Of a DNA stretch of 64,000 bases, positions 16,999-25,953 are shown piece by piece. The translations under genes were made by a program, and so were the position numbers. Source of the stretch: Spiribacter vilamensis. Lineage in GTDB: Bacteria > Pseudomonadota > Gammaproteobacteria > Nitrococcales > Nitrococcaceae. Below the pieces are notes generated by a model. The model was not told where the DNA came from. It saw nothing but the letters and a program-made list of their open reading frames with translations, and did not search any database. Position 1 is the stretch's first letter, and the number at the start of each line of letters is the position of its first letter. The DNA lies in contig NZ_SHLI01000001.1 of NCBI RefSeq assembly GCF_004217415.1, forward strand, positions 372,001-436,000, read 5' to 3'.

Positions 16999-18573
16999 AT
17001 GCGTCCATTGTCTGCCGGTCTGCTGTTCGCACTGGTGCTGAATCTGCTCCTGGTGGTGCCGGAGTGGTGGATGCCTTATACCCGCTTCCCCTACCCCTGG
17101 CTTGCGGCGGAGACGCTTATCATCGTCGGTTTGATGATGGTGATACCGGCCAGGGCCGCGCGCTGGTTGTCACCGCCAGTCGCACTTGGGGTTCTGGTCG
17201 CGGTGGGGCTGGCGCTGTCCGACCTGGCCACCGGCTGGGCCCTGGGTCGTCCCATGAACCTCTTGATCGATGTGCCGCTCGCGACGTCGGTGGAGCATCT
17301 GCTGCGGGGCGCTATCGGCCGACCGCTTGCCTGGTTGACGCTGGCGCTGGCGGCACTGGGCGTTGTGGTGCTGTTGGTGGTCCTGGCGTGGCGGCTGTTC
17401 CGACTGGTCCCGCCGCGCGGCAGCGTGGCGGTTCGTGTGGCAGGGGTCTGCCTGCTCGCCGCCGGGCTGTTGTTGCAGCACTACCGGGATCAGCCGCCGA
17501 TCGGGCTGGCGGTGGATGCGCCGGCGATCATCCGCTTCAACGATCAGACCGAGCGCGTGATCCGGACTGCGCATGAGCGCGCGGCTTTCGCCGATGCACT
17601 CGAAAAATCTCCGGTCAGCGTAGAGCGGGAGATGACCCGGCTGGCCGATCGCGATGTCATCCTCGGTTTTATCGAATCCTATGGCGTCACCATGCTGGAC
17701 GATCCGCGCTACCGCTCGACGGGCGAGGCCGCACTGGCGCAGCTGGGACAGTCGCTGGATCAGGCGGGTCTACATGTGGCGACCGGCCGTTTCGAATCAC
17801 CCGTGCAGGGCGGTCAGTCGTGGCTCGCCCATGGCACGGTGCTCAGCGGCCAGTGGATGAGCAATCAGATCCGCTATGACCTGTTTCTGAATGCCGACCA
17901 GCCGTCGCTGATCCGGGATTTCGACGCCGCGGGCTATGAAACCGTCGCGCTGATGCCGGCAATCACCGATCCCTGGCCCGCCGGTGCGCAGTGGGGCTAT
18001 GACCGAATCGATGACCACGCGCGTATCGATTACGCCGGTCCGCCGCTGAACTGGGTAACGATGCCTGATCAGTACACCTGGCATTACCTCGAGAGCGCGA
18101 TCCGGGAGGATACCGCCGCGCCGGTTTTCGCCGAGGTGGCGCTGATCAGCAGTCATGCCCCGTGGACACCGATCCTGCCGATCATCGATTGGGAGCGGAT
18201 CGGCGACGGCGCGGTGTTCCAGCGCTGGGCCGATGCGGGCCCGCCCCCGGGCGAGGTCTGGAGTGACGGCGATCGCATCCGCGATCACTACCAGCGTGCC
18301 GTCGACTATGCGCTGCGGACTGCCGGCGAGTGGGCGGCCCGGTCGCTCGATGACGGGGTGCTGATTCTGCTCGGGGATCACCAGCCCGCGCCCCTGATAA
18401 CCGGCGATTCGAGCTCGCGCGCCGTGCCGGTGCATATCATTGCCAGCGATCCGGATCTGGTAGGTCGTTTCGAGGCCGAGGGGTTCCGCGTCGGTGTCAT
18501 GCCGCCACCGGACTCGTCGGGAACACTGGCCGATCTGCGCGGCCGGCTGCTAACCGTATTTGAATCTCAGTAA
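16999..18573 (+). CDS. Membrane sulfatase / phosphoglycerol-transferase-fold protein
   Basis: This 524-residue protein has about four or five N-terminal membrane segments (to about residue 155) followed by an alkaline-phosphatase-superfamily domain facing the periplasm. Motifs comparable to LtaS/OpgB/EptA enzymes include FIESYG (metal-binding Glu), WLAHGTVLSG (probable nucleophile Thr), ISSHAPW and LLGDHQP (metal-binding Asp-His). Divergence from opgH suggests that it decorates periplasmic glucans with a phosphorylated head group, as OpgB does. This is inference. LPS or lipid modification is the alternative. It is followed after 12 bp by a flavoprotein hydroxylase. Confidence 0.7.
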   Translation: MRPLSAGLLFALVLNLLLVVPEWWMPYTRFPYPWLAAETLIIVGLMMVIPARAARWLSPPVALGVLVAVGLALSDLATGWALGRPMNLLIDVPLATSVEHLLRGAIGRPLAWLTLALAALGVVVLLVVLAWRLFRLVPPRGSVAVRVAGVCLLAAGLLLQHYRDQPPIGLAVDAPAIIRFNDQTERVIRTAHERAAFADALEKSPVSVEREMTRLADRDVILGFIESYGVTMLDDPRYRSTGEAALAQLGQSLDQAGLHVATGRFESPVQGGQSWLAHGTVLSGQWMSNQIRYDLFLNADQPSLIRDFDAAGYETVALMPAITDPWPAGAQWGYDRIDDHARIDYAGPPLNWVTMPDQYTWHYLESAIREDTAAPVFAEVALISSHAPWTPILPIIDWERIGDGAVFQRWADAGPPPGEVWSDGDRIRDHYQRAVDYALRTAGEWAARSLDDGVLILLGDHQPAPLITGDSSSRAVPVHIIASDPDLVGRFEAEGFRVGVMPPPDSSGTLADLRGRLLTVFESQ

Positions 18574-18585
18574 GGAGACGTCTGG

Positions 18586-19764
18586 ATGAACAGCAATCAT
18601 GTGCTCGTGGTCGGTGGCGGCATGGTCGGTGCCGCCGTTGCCGTGGATCTCGGCCGGCGGGGCATTCCCGTTCGTGTGCTCGAGGCGCGGCCGCCGACTC
18701 GACCCACCGGCGACGAGCCGCCGCGGCTGAGGGTGTCCGCGTTGAACGGTCGCTCCATCGAATACCTCAAGGCGCTCAGTGCCTGGTCGGCACTCGACCA
18801 CGAGCGATTGCAGGATTTCGACGAAGTGATGGTCTGGGATATCGCCGCGTCGGGTCGATTGCATTTTACCGCCGATGACCTGGGATTCGATCGGCTCGGG
18901 GTGTTTCTCGAAAACGATCACCTGCAGGCGGCCCTGCTCGATACCGCATCGACCCTGGAGTCCGTCCAGCTGGATGCGCCCGCCGCGCCCCTGGATATCC
19001 GCCCCGGTCGCGATGCTCCCCGGCTCCTCCTCGAGGGCGAGGGCGAGTTGACGCCGGCCCTGATCGTGGCGGCGGACGGGGCGGCCTCGCCGATCCGGGA
19101 CAGTGCCGGAATCGGTGTCTGGGAAGGGGATTACGGCCAGCATGCGGTGGTGGCAACGGTACGCCCGAACCCGCCGGCGGGGCGCCAGACCTGGCAGCGA
19201 TTCACTCCGGACGGGCCCCAGGCGTTGCTGCCGCTGGCGGAGGGGATGGCGTCGCTGGTCTGGTATGTCTCACCGGCGAAGGCGCGACTCCTCAAGGCCA
19301 TGAGTGAGGCCGATTTCATCGAGGCGGTGGAGGCGGCGTTCCCGACGGACCTGGGGCTCATCGATAAGGTTTACGCCCGCGGCAGCTTCCCGATCCGGCG
19401 GCTGCACGCGCAGCGTTACTGGCAGGATAACGTGGTGCTGGTGGGCGATGCGGCGCATGTCATCCATCCCCTGGCGGGTCAGGGCGTCAATATCGGATTG
19501 CGGGACGCGCGGGCACTGGCGGGACAGATTGCGGAGGCGTACCGGCGCGGCCTGCCGGCGTCGCATCCGTCAAGACTGGCCGCCTACGAGCGCGAGCGAC
19601 GGCCGGATAATCAGCTCATGCAGTCGACGATGACTGCGTTTCATGTCGGCTTTACGGCCCCCATCGGACCGTTTGCGCCGTTGCGGGGGCTGGGTCTGCA
19701 GATCGCCAACCACGGCGGCTGGCTGAAGCGGCGGGTGCTGCGCTATGCCATGGAGGGCCAGTAG
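18586..19764 (+). CDS. UbiH/UbiF/VisC-family FAD hydroxylase
   Basis: This 392-residue aromatic-ring monooxygenase belongs to the ubiquinone-biosynthesis hydroxylase family. The N-terminal dinucleotide fold is VVGGGMVGAAVAVDL. The C-terminal FAD motif GDAAHVIHPLAGQGVN is the ubiH/COQ6 signature. AAGGAG precedes the ATG by nine bases. Which ring position it hydroxylates (UbiH, UbiI or UbiF) cannot be decided from sequence. It ends 22 bases inside the convergent chrA. Confidence 0.88.
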   Translation: MNSNHVLVVGGGMVGAAVAVDLGRRGIPVRVLEARPPTRPTGDEPPRLRVSALNGRSIEYLKALSAWSALDHERLQDFDEVMVWDIAASGRLHFTADDLGFDRLGVFLENDHLQAALLDTASTLESVQLDAPAAPLDIRPGRDAPRLLLEGEGELTPALIVAADGAASPIRDSAGIGVWEGDYGQHAVVATVRPNPPAGRQTWQRFTPDGPQALLPLAEGMASLVWYVSPAKARLLKAMSEADFIEAVEAAFPTDLGLIDKVYARGSFPIRRLHAQRYWQDNVVLVGDAAHVIHPLAGQGVNIGLRDARALAGQIAEAYRRGLPASHPSRLAAYERERRPDNQLMQSTMTAFHVGFTAPIGPFAPLRGLGLQIANHGGWLKRRVLRYAMEGQ

Positions 19765-20915
19765 CCGAGCCCCGCCCCGGCGAGCGCGCATCCTGCAACA
19801 ACCGCCCACGGCGGGGTGCGCGTTATCGACAGGAGGGCGAGTGCAATCAGCGCTATGGCGACATCGCCGGGTGCATGGATACTGTCGGTGATGACCGGAT
19901 CCCAGAGTACCGCTGCCAGCAATCCGACCACGGCGGCGTTGATACCGGGCAGGGCGCGCCGTGACGCCGGATAACGGCTCGCTGACTGCCAGAAGGGCAG
20001 GAGACCGATTACCAGCAAAAGCCCGGGCGCGAATATCACCAGCGTGGCGATCAGGCCGGCGATCACCGGCGTCTCCGCCATAACGCTGGCGCCGAGGAAA
20101 CCGCCGAAGGAGAAAAGCGGACCCGGCAGCGCCTGGGCGGCGCCATAGCCGGCGATAAAGCGGTTGTTGTCGATCAGCCCCGGGCCCACCACACTGGCGT
20201 CAAGCAGGGGCAGCACCACGTGGCCGCCACCGAACACCAGTGCCCCGCTTTGATAAAGCGCTGAATAAAGCGGCGCGGCGCCGAAGGGACCCGCCAGGGC
20301 GAGTAGACCGAGGGCGAAAAAGGCCAGCGCGGCGATGGCCTGCCATCGGCTGACTGAATCGCCGAGGTCGGCGTGGGGCACCGGTGACGGACGGAACAAC
20401 GCCAGCCCCGCCACGGCGCCGCCGATGATGACCATGAATGGACCGACAGCTCCCGGGATGAGGCTGACCGCGAGGGCGCTCGCCGCGGCGACGAGTTGCC
20501 GTGATCGATCGGGGCAGAGCTGGCGCGCCGTGCCATAGAGCGCATGGGCAACGACGGCGACGGCAGCCAGCTTCAGCCCGGCGAGCCAGTCGGCGCTGTC
20601 GATGCCCCCGAGGCGACCGACCCCCACGCCCATCCCGATCATCAGTGCGGCGGAAGGGAGCGTGAAGCCGAGCCACGCCGCCAATCCCCCCGCCAGTCCG
20701 CCACGGTGCAGGCCGATGGCAAAGCCGGTCTGGCTGCTCGTCGGTCCCGGCAGCAACTGGCAGAGCGCCAGGGTCTGGGTGTAGGTCTCACTGTCCAGCC
20801 AGCGCCGATCCTCGACGAACCAGCGATGGAAGTAGCCGAGATGCGCGACCGGTCCCCCGAATGCGATGAGCCCGAGCTGCAGAAATGTGGTGGATATCTC
20901 CGCGATGCGGGCCAT
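19743..20915 (-). CDS. chrA: Chromate transporter, two-domain ChrA
   Basis: This 390-residue CHR-family membrane protein is predicted to export chromate or a related oxyanion. The first CHR domain contains FGGPVAHLGYFHRWFV and LCQLLPGPTSSQ. A second half repeats the fold with FGGGHVVLPLL and AQALPGPLFSFGGFLG, as expected for long-chain ChrA. About ten to twelve hydrophobic segments are visible. No chrB regulator is adjacent. The substrate is assigned by family only. Confidence 0.85.
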   Translation of the reverse strand: MARIAEISTTFLQLGLIAFGGPVAHLGYFHRWFVEDRRWLDSETYTQTLALCQLLPGPTSSQTGFAIGLHRGGLAGGLAAWLGFTLPSAALMIGMGVGVGRLGGIDSADWLAGLKLAAVAVVAHALYGTARQLCPDRSRQLVAAASALAVSLIPGAVGPFMVIIGGAVAGLALFRPSPVPHADLGDSVSRWQAIAALAFFALGLLALAGPFGAAPLYSALYQSGALVFGGGHVVLPLLDASVVGPGLIDNNRFIAGYGAAQALPGPLFSFGGFLGASVMAETPVIAGLIATLVIFAPGLLLVIGLLPFWQSASRYPASRRALPGINAAVVGLLAAVLWDPVITDSIHAPGDVAIALIALALLSITRTPPWAVVAGCALAGAGLGYWPSMA

Positions 20916-20953
20916 GGATGCGAACCCCGTCGTTAGCGCGAGTCAAGGTGTCC

Positions 20954-20962
20954 TGTTATAGT
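20954..20962 (+). promoter_or_regulatory. Extended -10 promoter of 4.5S RNA
   Basis: TGTTATAGT combines an extended TGn with the -10 hexamer TATAGT (20957-20962). It lies eight bases before the first base of the 4.5S stem. A -35 match (TTAGCG near 20933) is poor. Confidence 0.6.
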
Positions 20963-20970
20963 ATCGACGC

Positions 20971-21077
20971 GGTGGCGCTGGTCCCCCCGCGACGATAAAC
21001 CGCAAACCCCGTCAGGCCCGGAAGGGAGCAGCGGTAGCGGTGGATTCGGGCGCCGGGGTGTGGCTGGTGTCGCCGCC
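20971..21077 (+). ncRNA. ffs: 4.5S signal recognition particle RNA
   Basis: The conserved SRP domain IV core is present: GTCAGGCCCGGAAGGGAGCA followed by GCGGT on the return strand. The outer ends GGTGGCG (20971-20977) and CGCCGCC (21071-21077) pair with one G-U. A pyrimidine-rich TTTCCTCTCTTGT follows and may act in termination. The position directly upstream of dnaX is also seen in other gammaproteobacteria. The ends are set from pairing and are approximate. Confidence 0.92.
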
Positions 21078-21103
21078 TTTCCTCTCTTGTCCGTATCCGC
21101 CAA

Positions 21104-21112
21104 TGGTATACT
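21104..21112 (+). promoter_or_regulatory. Extended -10 element abutting the dnaX start
   Basis: TGGTATACT is an extended -10 (TGn plus TATACT). It ends only six bases before the dnaX ATG, so transcription from it would begin at or next to the start codon and give a leaderless mRNA. No Shine-Dalgarno is visible before the ATG. Confidence 0.45.
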
Positions 21113-21118
21113 CGAGCC

Positions 21119-22723
21119 ATGGGTTATCAGGTACTCGCGCGGAAGTGGCGCCCCCATCGCTTCGATGAAATGGTTGGCCAGGCCCATGTGCTGCGGGCAC
21201 TCGGTAATGGCCTCGCCAATGGCCGGCTGCATCACGCCTACCTGTTTACGGGGACGCGGGGAGTTGGCAAGACCACCGTTGCGCGCATCCTCGCCAAGTG
21301 TCTCAACTGCGAATCGAAGGGTATCACCGATATCCCCTGCGGTACCTGTGCGGCTTGTACAGAGATCGATGAGGGCCGTTTCGTTGATCTGATCGAGGTC
21401 GACGCGGCGTCGCGAACCAAGGTGGAAGATACCCGCGAGCTGCTGGATAACGTCCAGTACGCACCGACCCGCGGGCGCTTCAAGATCTACCTGATCGACG
21501 AAGTGCACATGCTCTCCACGCACAGCTTCAATGCGTTACTGAAAACGCTCGAGGAGCCCCCGGAACACGTCAAGTTCCTGCTTGCGACAACCGATCCGCA
21601 ACGTCTTCCCGTTACCGTGCTTTCGCGCTGTCTGCAGTTCAATCTCAAGCCCCTGATGCCGGACATGATCGGCGGCCAGCTCGAGAAGATCAGCGCCGCG
21701 GAGGGCTTCGCCGCCGAAAAGCCCGCGATCGAGCGCCTTGCCCGCGCCGCTGACGGCAGTATGCGCGATGCGCTGAGCCTTACCGATCAGGCGCTGGCCT
21801 TCGGTGGTGGGCAGTTGGTGGATAGCGAAGTCCGCGACATGCTGGGCAGTATCGATCATGATTTCGTGCTTGATCTGCTCGAGCGCCTGAGCGAGGGCGA
21901 TGGCCCCGGGCTGCTCGACACGGTCGGGCGCATGGCCGAGACCTCGCCGGATTTCGCCGAGGCCCTCGCGGAGCTGCTGGCCACCCTGCACCAACTCTCG
22001 CTCGCACAGACAGTACCGGCGGTATTCGACGCACAGACTGCCGAGGGCGCACGCCTCGCCGATCTCGCGGAACGGCTGGACGCGGCCTGGGTGCAGCTGC
22101 TTTATCAGATCGTCCTTCAAGGGCGTCGTGACCTGCCGCTCGCCCCTGATCCCCGGGCCGGCTTTGAAATGATCCTGTTGCGGATGCTGGCGTTCGAACC
22201 GGACAGCGGCAATGGCAATCCACGAACCACGACTCCATCGCGGCCATCGGCGAGCGACAGCCAGCCACCGCCGCCGCCGACCGCGGCGTCGCAGGCCGCC
22301 CCGGCGCAGGCCGAACCCACCGCGACAACGCCCGCCGGCAACGAGGACTGGCATCGGCTGGCGGCCGCCCTGTCGTTGAGCGGGATGGGGCAGGCGCTGG
22401 CCGATCACTGCGACTGGGTAGCACGGGACGGCAAGCGTGTCACGTTGCAGATCGACGAGGGTCATCGCCACCTGGTCAATGACAACGTGACCGCGCGCCT
22501 CTCGGAGGCATTGTCCGAGCACTTCGGGGAGGCACTCAGCGTCGATATCCGGGTTGGTCGGGTCAGCGCCGAGACACCGGCCGGGGCCGCTCAGCGGGTT
22601 GCCAGCGATCGACAGGCCCGCGCCCGGGAGACGATTGAAACCGATCCGAATATCGCGGCACTCAAGGCGACATTCGGTGCCGAAGTCATTAACGAATCCA
22701 TACGTCCACGCGACCGGGAGTGA
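21119..22723 (+). CDS. dnaX: DNA polymerase III subunits gamma/tau
   Basis: This 534-residue clamp-loader ATPase has Walker A GTRGVGKTT, a four-cysteine zinc module (NCESKGITDIPCGTCAAC) and a DEVHML Walker B. The C-terminal part, beyond a Pro/Ala-rich linker near 375-410, is shorter than in E. coli tau (643 residues). I see no A-rich slippery heptamer in the linker, so there is no evidence for a frameshifted gamma form. It heads the conserved dnaX-ybaB-recR run, with only three bases to ybaB. Confidence 0.95.
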   Translation: MGYQVLARKWRPHRFDEMVGQAHVLRALGNGLANGRLHHAYLFTGTRGVGKTTVARILAKCLNCESKGITDIPCGTCAACTEIDEGRFVDLIEVDAASRTKVEDTRELLDNVQYAPTRGRFKIYLIDEVHMLSTHSFNALLKTLEEPPEHVKFLLATTDPQRLPVTVLSRCLQFNLKPLMPDMIGGQLEKISAAEGFAAEKPAIERLARAADGSMRDALSLTDQALAFGGGQLVDSEVRDMLGSIDHDFVLDLLERLSEGDGPGLLDTVGRMAETSPDFAEALAELLATLHQLSLAQTVPAVFDAQTAEGARLADLAERLDAAWVQLLYQIVLQGRRDLPLAPDPRAGFEMILLRMLAFEPDSGNGNPRTTTPSRPSASDSQPPPPPTAASQAAPAQAEPTATTPAGNEDWHRLAAALSLSGMGQALADHCDWVARDGKRVTLQIDEGHRHLVNDNVTARLSEALSEHFGEALSVDIRVGRVSAETPAGAAQRVASDRQARARETIETDPNIAALKATFGAEVINESIRPRDRE

Positions 22724-22726
22724 ATC

Positions 22727-23047
22727 ATGAAAGGCGGACTTGGCAATATGATGAAGCAGGCTCAGCGCATGCAGGAGGAAATGCAGAAAGCGCAGTCCGA
22801 GCTTGCAGAGATGGAAATCACCGGCCAGGCCGGCGGCGGCATGGTCAGCGTGGTGATGACGGGGCGCCACGAGGTAAAGCGCGTGTCGATTGACGAGAGT
22901 GTCTATGACGATCGGGAAATGGTCGAAGATCTGGTCGCGGCCGCCTTCAACGATGCCGCCCAGAAGCTCGAACAGGAAACCCAGGAGCGCATGGGCGGAC
23001 TGACCGATGGGCTTAACCTGCCCCCGGGCATGAAGATGCCGTTCTAG
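22727..23047 (+). CDS. ybaB: YbaB/EbfC nucleoid-associated protein
   Basis: This 106-residue protein is of the YbaB/EbfC family, which binds DNA as a dimer. The start is rich in Met, Gln and Lys ([17 protein letters not shown]), and the conserved [11 protein letters not shown] segment follows near residue 37. The location between dnaX and recR is the standard one. Its role in recombination-linked repair or nucleoid structure is inferred from the family. Confidence 0.93.
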   Translation: MKGGLGNMMKQAQRMQEEMQKAQSELAEMEITGQAGGGMVSVVMTGRHEVKRVSIDESVYDDREMVEDLVAAAFNDAAQKLEQETQERMGGLTDGLNLPPGMKMPF

Positions 23048-23062
23048 AGCGGAACCAGATTC

Positions 23063-23662
23063 ATGGCCTATTCTCCGGCGGTTCGGGAATTGATGGAATC
23101 ACTGCGCTGTTTGCCGGGCGTTGGACCCCGGTCGGCGCAACGCATGACGTTTGCGCTGCTGCAGCACGATCGCGGCGGCGCACACCGCCTGGCACGGGCG
23201 CTGCAGACAGCCGCCGAATCGGTGGGGGAGTGCCGGCTCTGTCGCAATCTCACCGAGGCGGATCTCTGTCCGCTCTGCGCGAGCGATCGGCGTGATCCCG
23301 GGGTGCTGTGTATTGTCGAAAACCCCTCCGACGTCCAGGCGCTCGAGGACGCCACCGACTATGGCGGGCTGTATTTCGTGCTCGGGGGGCGTCTATCGCC
23401 CCTCGACGGCATCGGCCCCGGAGAACTCGGCCTCGAGGGGCTGGAGGCACGACTTGCTACCGGGGAGATCCGCGAGATCATCCTGGCGGTCAGTCCCACG
23501 GTCGAGGGCGAGGCAACCGCCCAGTATCTCGCCGGCATGGCGGCCGATGCCGGTGTCGAAATCGCCCGTATTGCCCACGGCGTCCCCCTGGGGGGTGATC
23601 TGGACTACGTCGATGCCGGAACGCTCTCTCACGCCTTTGCCGGTCGCTCGCAATATCGTTGA
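23063..23662 (+). CDS. recR: Recombination mediator RecR
   Basis: This 199-residue protein works with RecF and RecO to load RecA at gaps. It has the N-terminal helix-hairpin-helix (LPGVGPRSAQRM), a four-cysteine zinc finger (CRLCRNLTEADLCPLC) and a Toprim domain (LCIVENPSDVQALE through LAVSPTVEGEAT). The length is normal for the family. Its RecO partner is encoded at 57.5 kb in this window. Confidence 0.96.
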   Translation: MAYSPAVRELMESLRCLPGVGPRSAQRMTFALLQHDRGGAHRLARALQTAAESVGECRLCRNLTEADLCPLCASDRRDPGVLCIVENPSDVQALEDATDYGGLYFVLGGRLSPLDGIGPGELGLEGLEARLATGEIREIILAVSPTVEGEATAQYLAGMAADAGVEIARIAHGVPLGGDLDYVDAGTLSHAFAGRSQYR

Positions 23663-23669
23663 TTTTTAT

Positions 23670-23690
23670 TGACCGCCCCGGTCAGATTTT
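23670..23690 (+). terminator. Putative terminator after recR
   Basis: TGACC (23670-23674) and GGTCA (23680-23684) form a short stem around GCCCC, followed by GATTTT. It lies eight bases after the recR stop and would end the dnaX-ybaB-recR transcript. The stem is short. Confidence 0.5.
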
Positions 23691-23842
23691 CAACAAATCG
23701 GTTGACCCCCTGCTCCAAACTCCCGCAGTCTTAGGACGCTATTACCGTGAACGATGATTGATTTCGGCGCCGTAAATACTACGGCCGGCCGTCCAAGTCG
23801 CTTCGTGCAGCGGTTATGCGCAAGATGCAAGGAGTAAAACGC

Positions 23843-24262
23843 ATGTTTAGTAAAATCCTCGTCCCGGTGGATCTGGCGCATATCGATGCGATCCAGCGGG
23901 CGCTGGCCACCAGCGCGGACCTGGCCCGACATTACGAGGCGGAGGTCTGTTACCTGGCGGTGACCACTTCGACGCCGGGCAGCATTGCCCGCACGCCCGA
24001 GGAATACGAACAGAAGCTCAACGTGTTCGCGAACGAACAGAGCCAGGTCCACGGCCAGGCGACGTCGGCGCGTTGCGTCAACTCCCCGGATCCGGTGTCC
24101 GACCTGGATGATACGATCCTCAAGACCATCAAGGTGGTGAACGCCGACCTGGTAGTGATGGCGACGCATCTGCCCAGGCACCTCGATGCGGTCATACCCT
24201 CGCATGGCGATCGCATCGCCTCGCATACCGATGTATCCGTCTTCCTGGTGCGGCCGGCCTGA
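23843..24262 (+). CDS. UspA-family universal stress protein
   Basis: This 139-residue single-domain Usp protein starts KILVPVDLAH and ends SVFLVRPA, the family's first and last beta strands. The ATG at 23843 follows AAGGAG; an earlier in-frame ATG lacks one. The ATP-binding pattern G-2x-G-9x-G(S/T) is not preserved: only one glycine (SHGDR) remains, so it may not bind ATP. It sits 38 bp before a BCCT transporter, an arrangement reminiscent of TeaD, which tunes a solute transporter in Halomonas. That role is inferred. Confidence 0.82.
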   Translation: MFSKILVPVDLAHIDAIQRALATSADLARHYEAEVCYLAVTTSTPGSIARTPEEYEQKLNVFANEQSQVHGQATSARCVNSPDPVSDLDDTILKTIKVVNADLVVMATHLPRHLDAVIPSHGDRIASHTDVSVFLVRPA

Positions 24263-24300
24263 ACGGGTCGTCGTCACCACAGACCGAAAAGGAGAAAATC

Positions 24301-25953
24301 GTGAGTAACGCAGACGTTGATGACGGAGCCTCCAAGGGCGTTCCGGCGCCGGATGGTCCATCCGGGCTGATCGATACCGACTACGTTATCGGCCAGGACA
24401 ATGTTTCCGGCAGCAAATTCGGGGTTGATGTCGACCTTCATGGCAAGGTCTTTACCGTTTCCGGGCTGATCATCCTCGCCTTTGTCATTGTCACACTGGC
24501 ATTCCAGAACGAAGTAGGGCCGCTGTTCGAGGGCACGCGCGAGTGGTTGACCAACAACCTCGCCTGGGTCTTCATCGGTGGCGCCAATATCCTCGTGGTC
24601 GTGGCGGTCGCGTTGATCTTTACGCCCCTGGCGAAAGTCCGACTGGGGGGGGCAGATGCGGTCCCCGATTTCACCTATGGCGGCTGGTTCGCCATGCTGT
24701 TCGCCGCGGGCATGGGCATCGGCCTGATGTATTACGGCGTATCCGAGCCACTGGGGCACTTCAGCAGTTCCATGGCCGGTACGACGATGGATGGCGGCGT
24801 GCGCACCGACTGGGCGCCACTGGGCGCGGCGGCCGGCGACCAGGATGCCGCTATCTCCCTGGGCATGGCGGCGACGATCTTCCATTGGGGGATTCACCCG
24901 TGGGCCGTCTACGGGATGGTTGCACTGGCGCTGGCGCTGTTCTCGTTCAACAAGGGCCTGCCACTGACCGTGCGCTCGATCTTCTATCCGATCCTCGGCG
25001 AGCGTGTCTGGGGCTGGCCGGGTCACGTGATCGACATTGTCGCCGTCTTTGCGACGCTGTTCGGGTTGGCAACCTCCCTCGGGATCGGTGCGACGCAGGC
25101 AACGGTCGGGCTGAACTTCCTCTATGGCGTTCCCAATACCGACACCACCATGGTGTTCCTGATTATCGGCATCACCATTATCGCGCTGGGATCGGTCACC
25201 CTGGGTGTCGACAAGGGCGTGCAGCGACTCTCGCAGCTCAACATGGGACTGGCGGGTTTACTGCTGCTGTTCGTGATTGTCGTGGGCCCGACACTGGCGA
25301 TTGCGACCGGGTTCTTCCAGTATCTCGGGGATTACGCGACGAAGGTCTTTGCGCTATCCAATCCGGTCGGACGTGAGGACGAGAACTTCTCCCAGGGCTG
25401 GACGGCCTTCTACTGGGCGTGGTGGATCTCCTGGTCGCCGTTCGTCGGCATGTTCATCGCCCGCGTCAGCCGGGGCCGGACTGTCCGCGAGTTCCTGATT
25501 GCCGTACTAGTGATTCCAACGCTGATCTCGGTGCTCTGGATGACCGCGCTGGGTGGCACCGCCATCGATCAGGTCGTGAACCAGGGGCTCGATAGTGTCG
25601 CTAACGCCGGCACGGATACCCAGCTCTTCGAGATGCTCGGCAATCTGCCGCTGGGCCTGATTACCTCCTCACTGGCCATCTTCCTGGTAGTCGTGTTCTT
25701 CGTGACCTCGTCCGACTCGGGATCGCTGGTTATCGATGCGATCACGGCAGGCGGCAAGGTGGATTCGCCCAAGCCCCAGCGGATGTTCTGGGCGATCATC
25801 GAGGGGGCCATCGCGATCGCACTGCTGCTCGGTGGCGGGCTTACCGCCCTGCAGGCGATGGCACTGTCCGCGGGTCTTCCGCTGATGCTGGTCCTGCTCG
25901 TGGCTTGCTACGCCACGATCCGGGGGCTGATGGACGAGCCGCGCGCAGTCTAG
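24301..25953 (+). CDS. BCCT-family betaine/choline/carnitine transporter
   Basis: This 550-residue sodium-coupled transporter probably imports glycine betaine or a related compatible solute across the inner membrane. It shows about twelve membrane segments. The family motifs are GMGIGLMYYGVSEPLGHF, FHWGIHPWAVYGMV and FYWAWWISWSPFVGMFIARVS. The GTG start follows AAAAGGAG. An acidic N-terminal tail of about 40 residues precedes the first segment. It shares a CTAG stop with the convergent exonuclease gene. Confidence 0.92.
   Translation: MSNADVDDGASKGVPAPDGPSGLIDTDYVIGQDNVSGSKFGVDVDLHGKVFTVSGLIILAFVIVTLAFQNEVGPLFEGTREWLTNNLAWVFIGGANILVVVAVALIFTPLAKVRLGGADAVPDFTYGGWFAMLFAAGMGIGLMYYGVSEPLGHFSSSMAGTTMDGGVRTDWAPLGAAAGDQDAAISLGMAATIFHWGIHPWAVYGMVALALALFSFNKGLPLTVRSIFYPILGERVWGWPGHVIDIVAVFATLFGLATSLGIGATQATVGLNFLYGVPNTDTTMVFLIIGITIIALGSVTLGVDKGVQRLSQLNMGLAGLLLLFVIVVGPTLAIATGFFQYLGDYATKVFALSNPVGREDENFSQGWTAFYWAWWISWSPFVGMFIARVSRGRTVREFLIAVLVIPTLISVLWMTALGGTAIDQVVNQGLDSVANAGTDTQLFEMLGNLPLGLITSSLAIFLVVVFFVTSSDSGSLVIDAITAGGKVDSPKPQRMFWAIIEGAIAIALLLGGGLTALQAMALSAGLPLMLVLLVACYATIRGLMDEPRAV

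Noticed and set aside
23765-23786. A GCCGTA-AATAC-TACGGC hairpin before the uspA gene
   Set aside because: The stem is only six base pairs, has no T tract and matches no known riboswitch or operator, so it may be chance.
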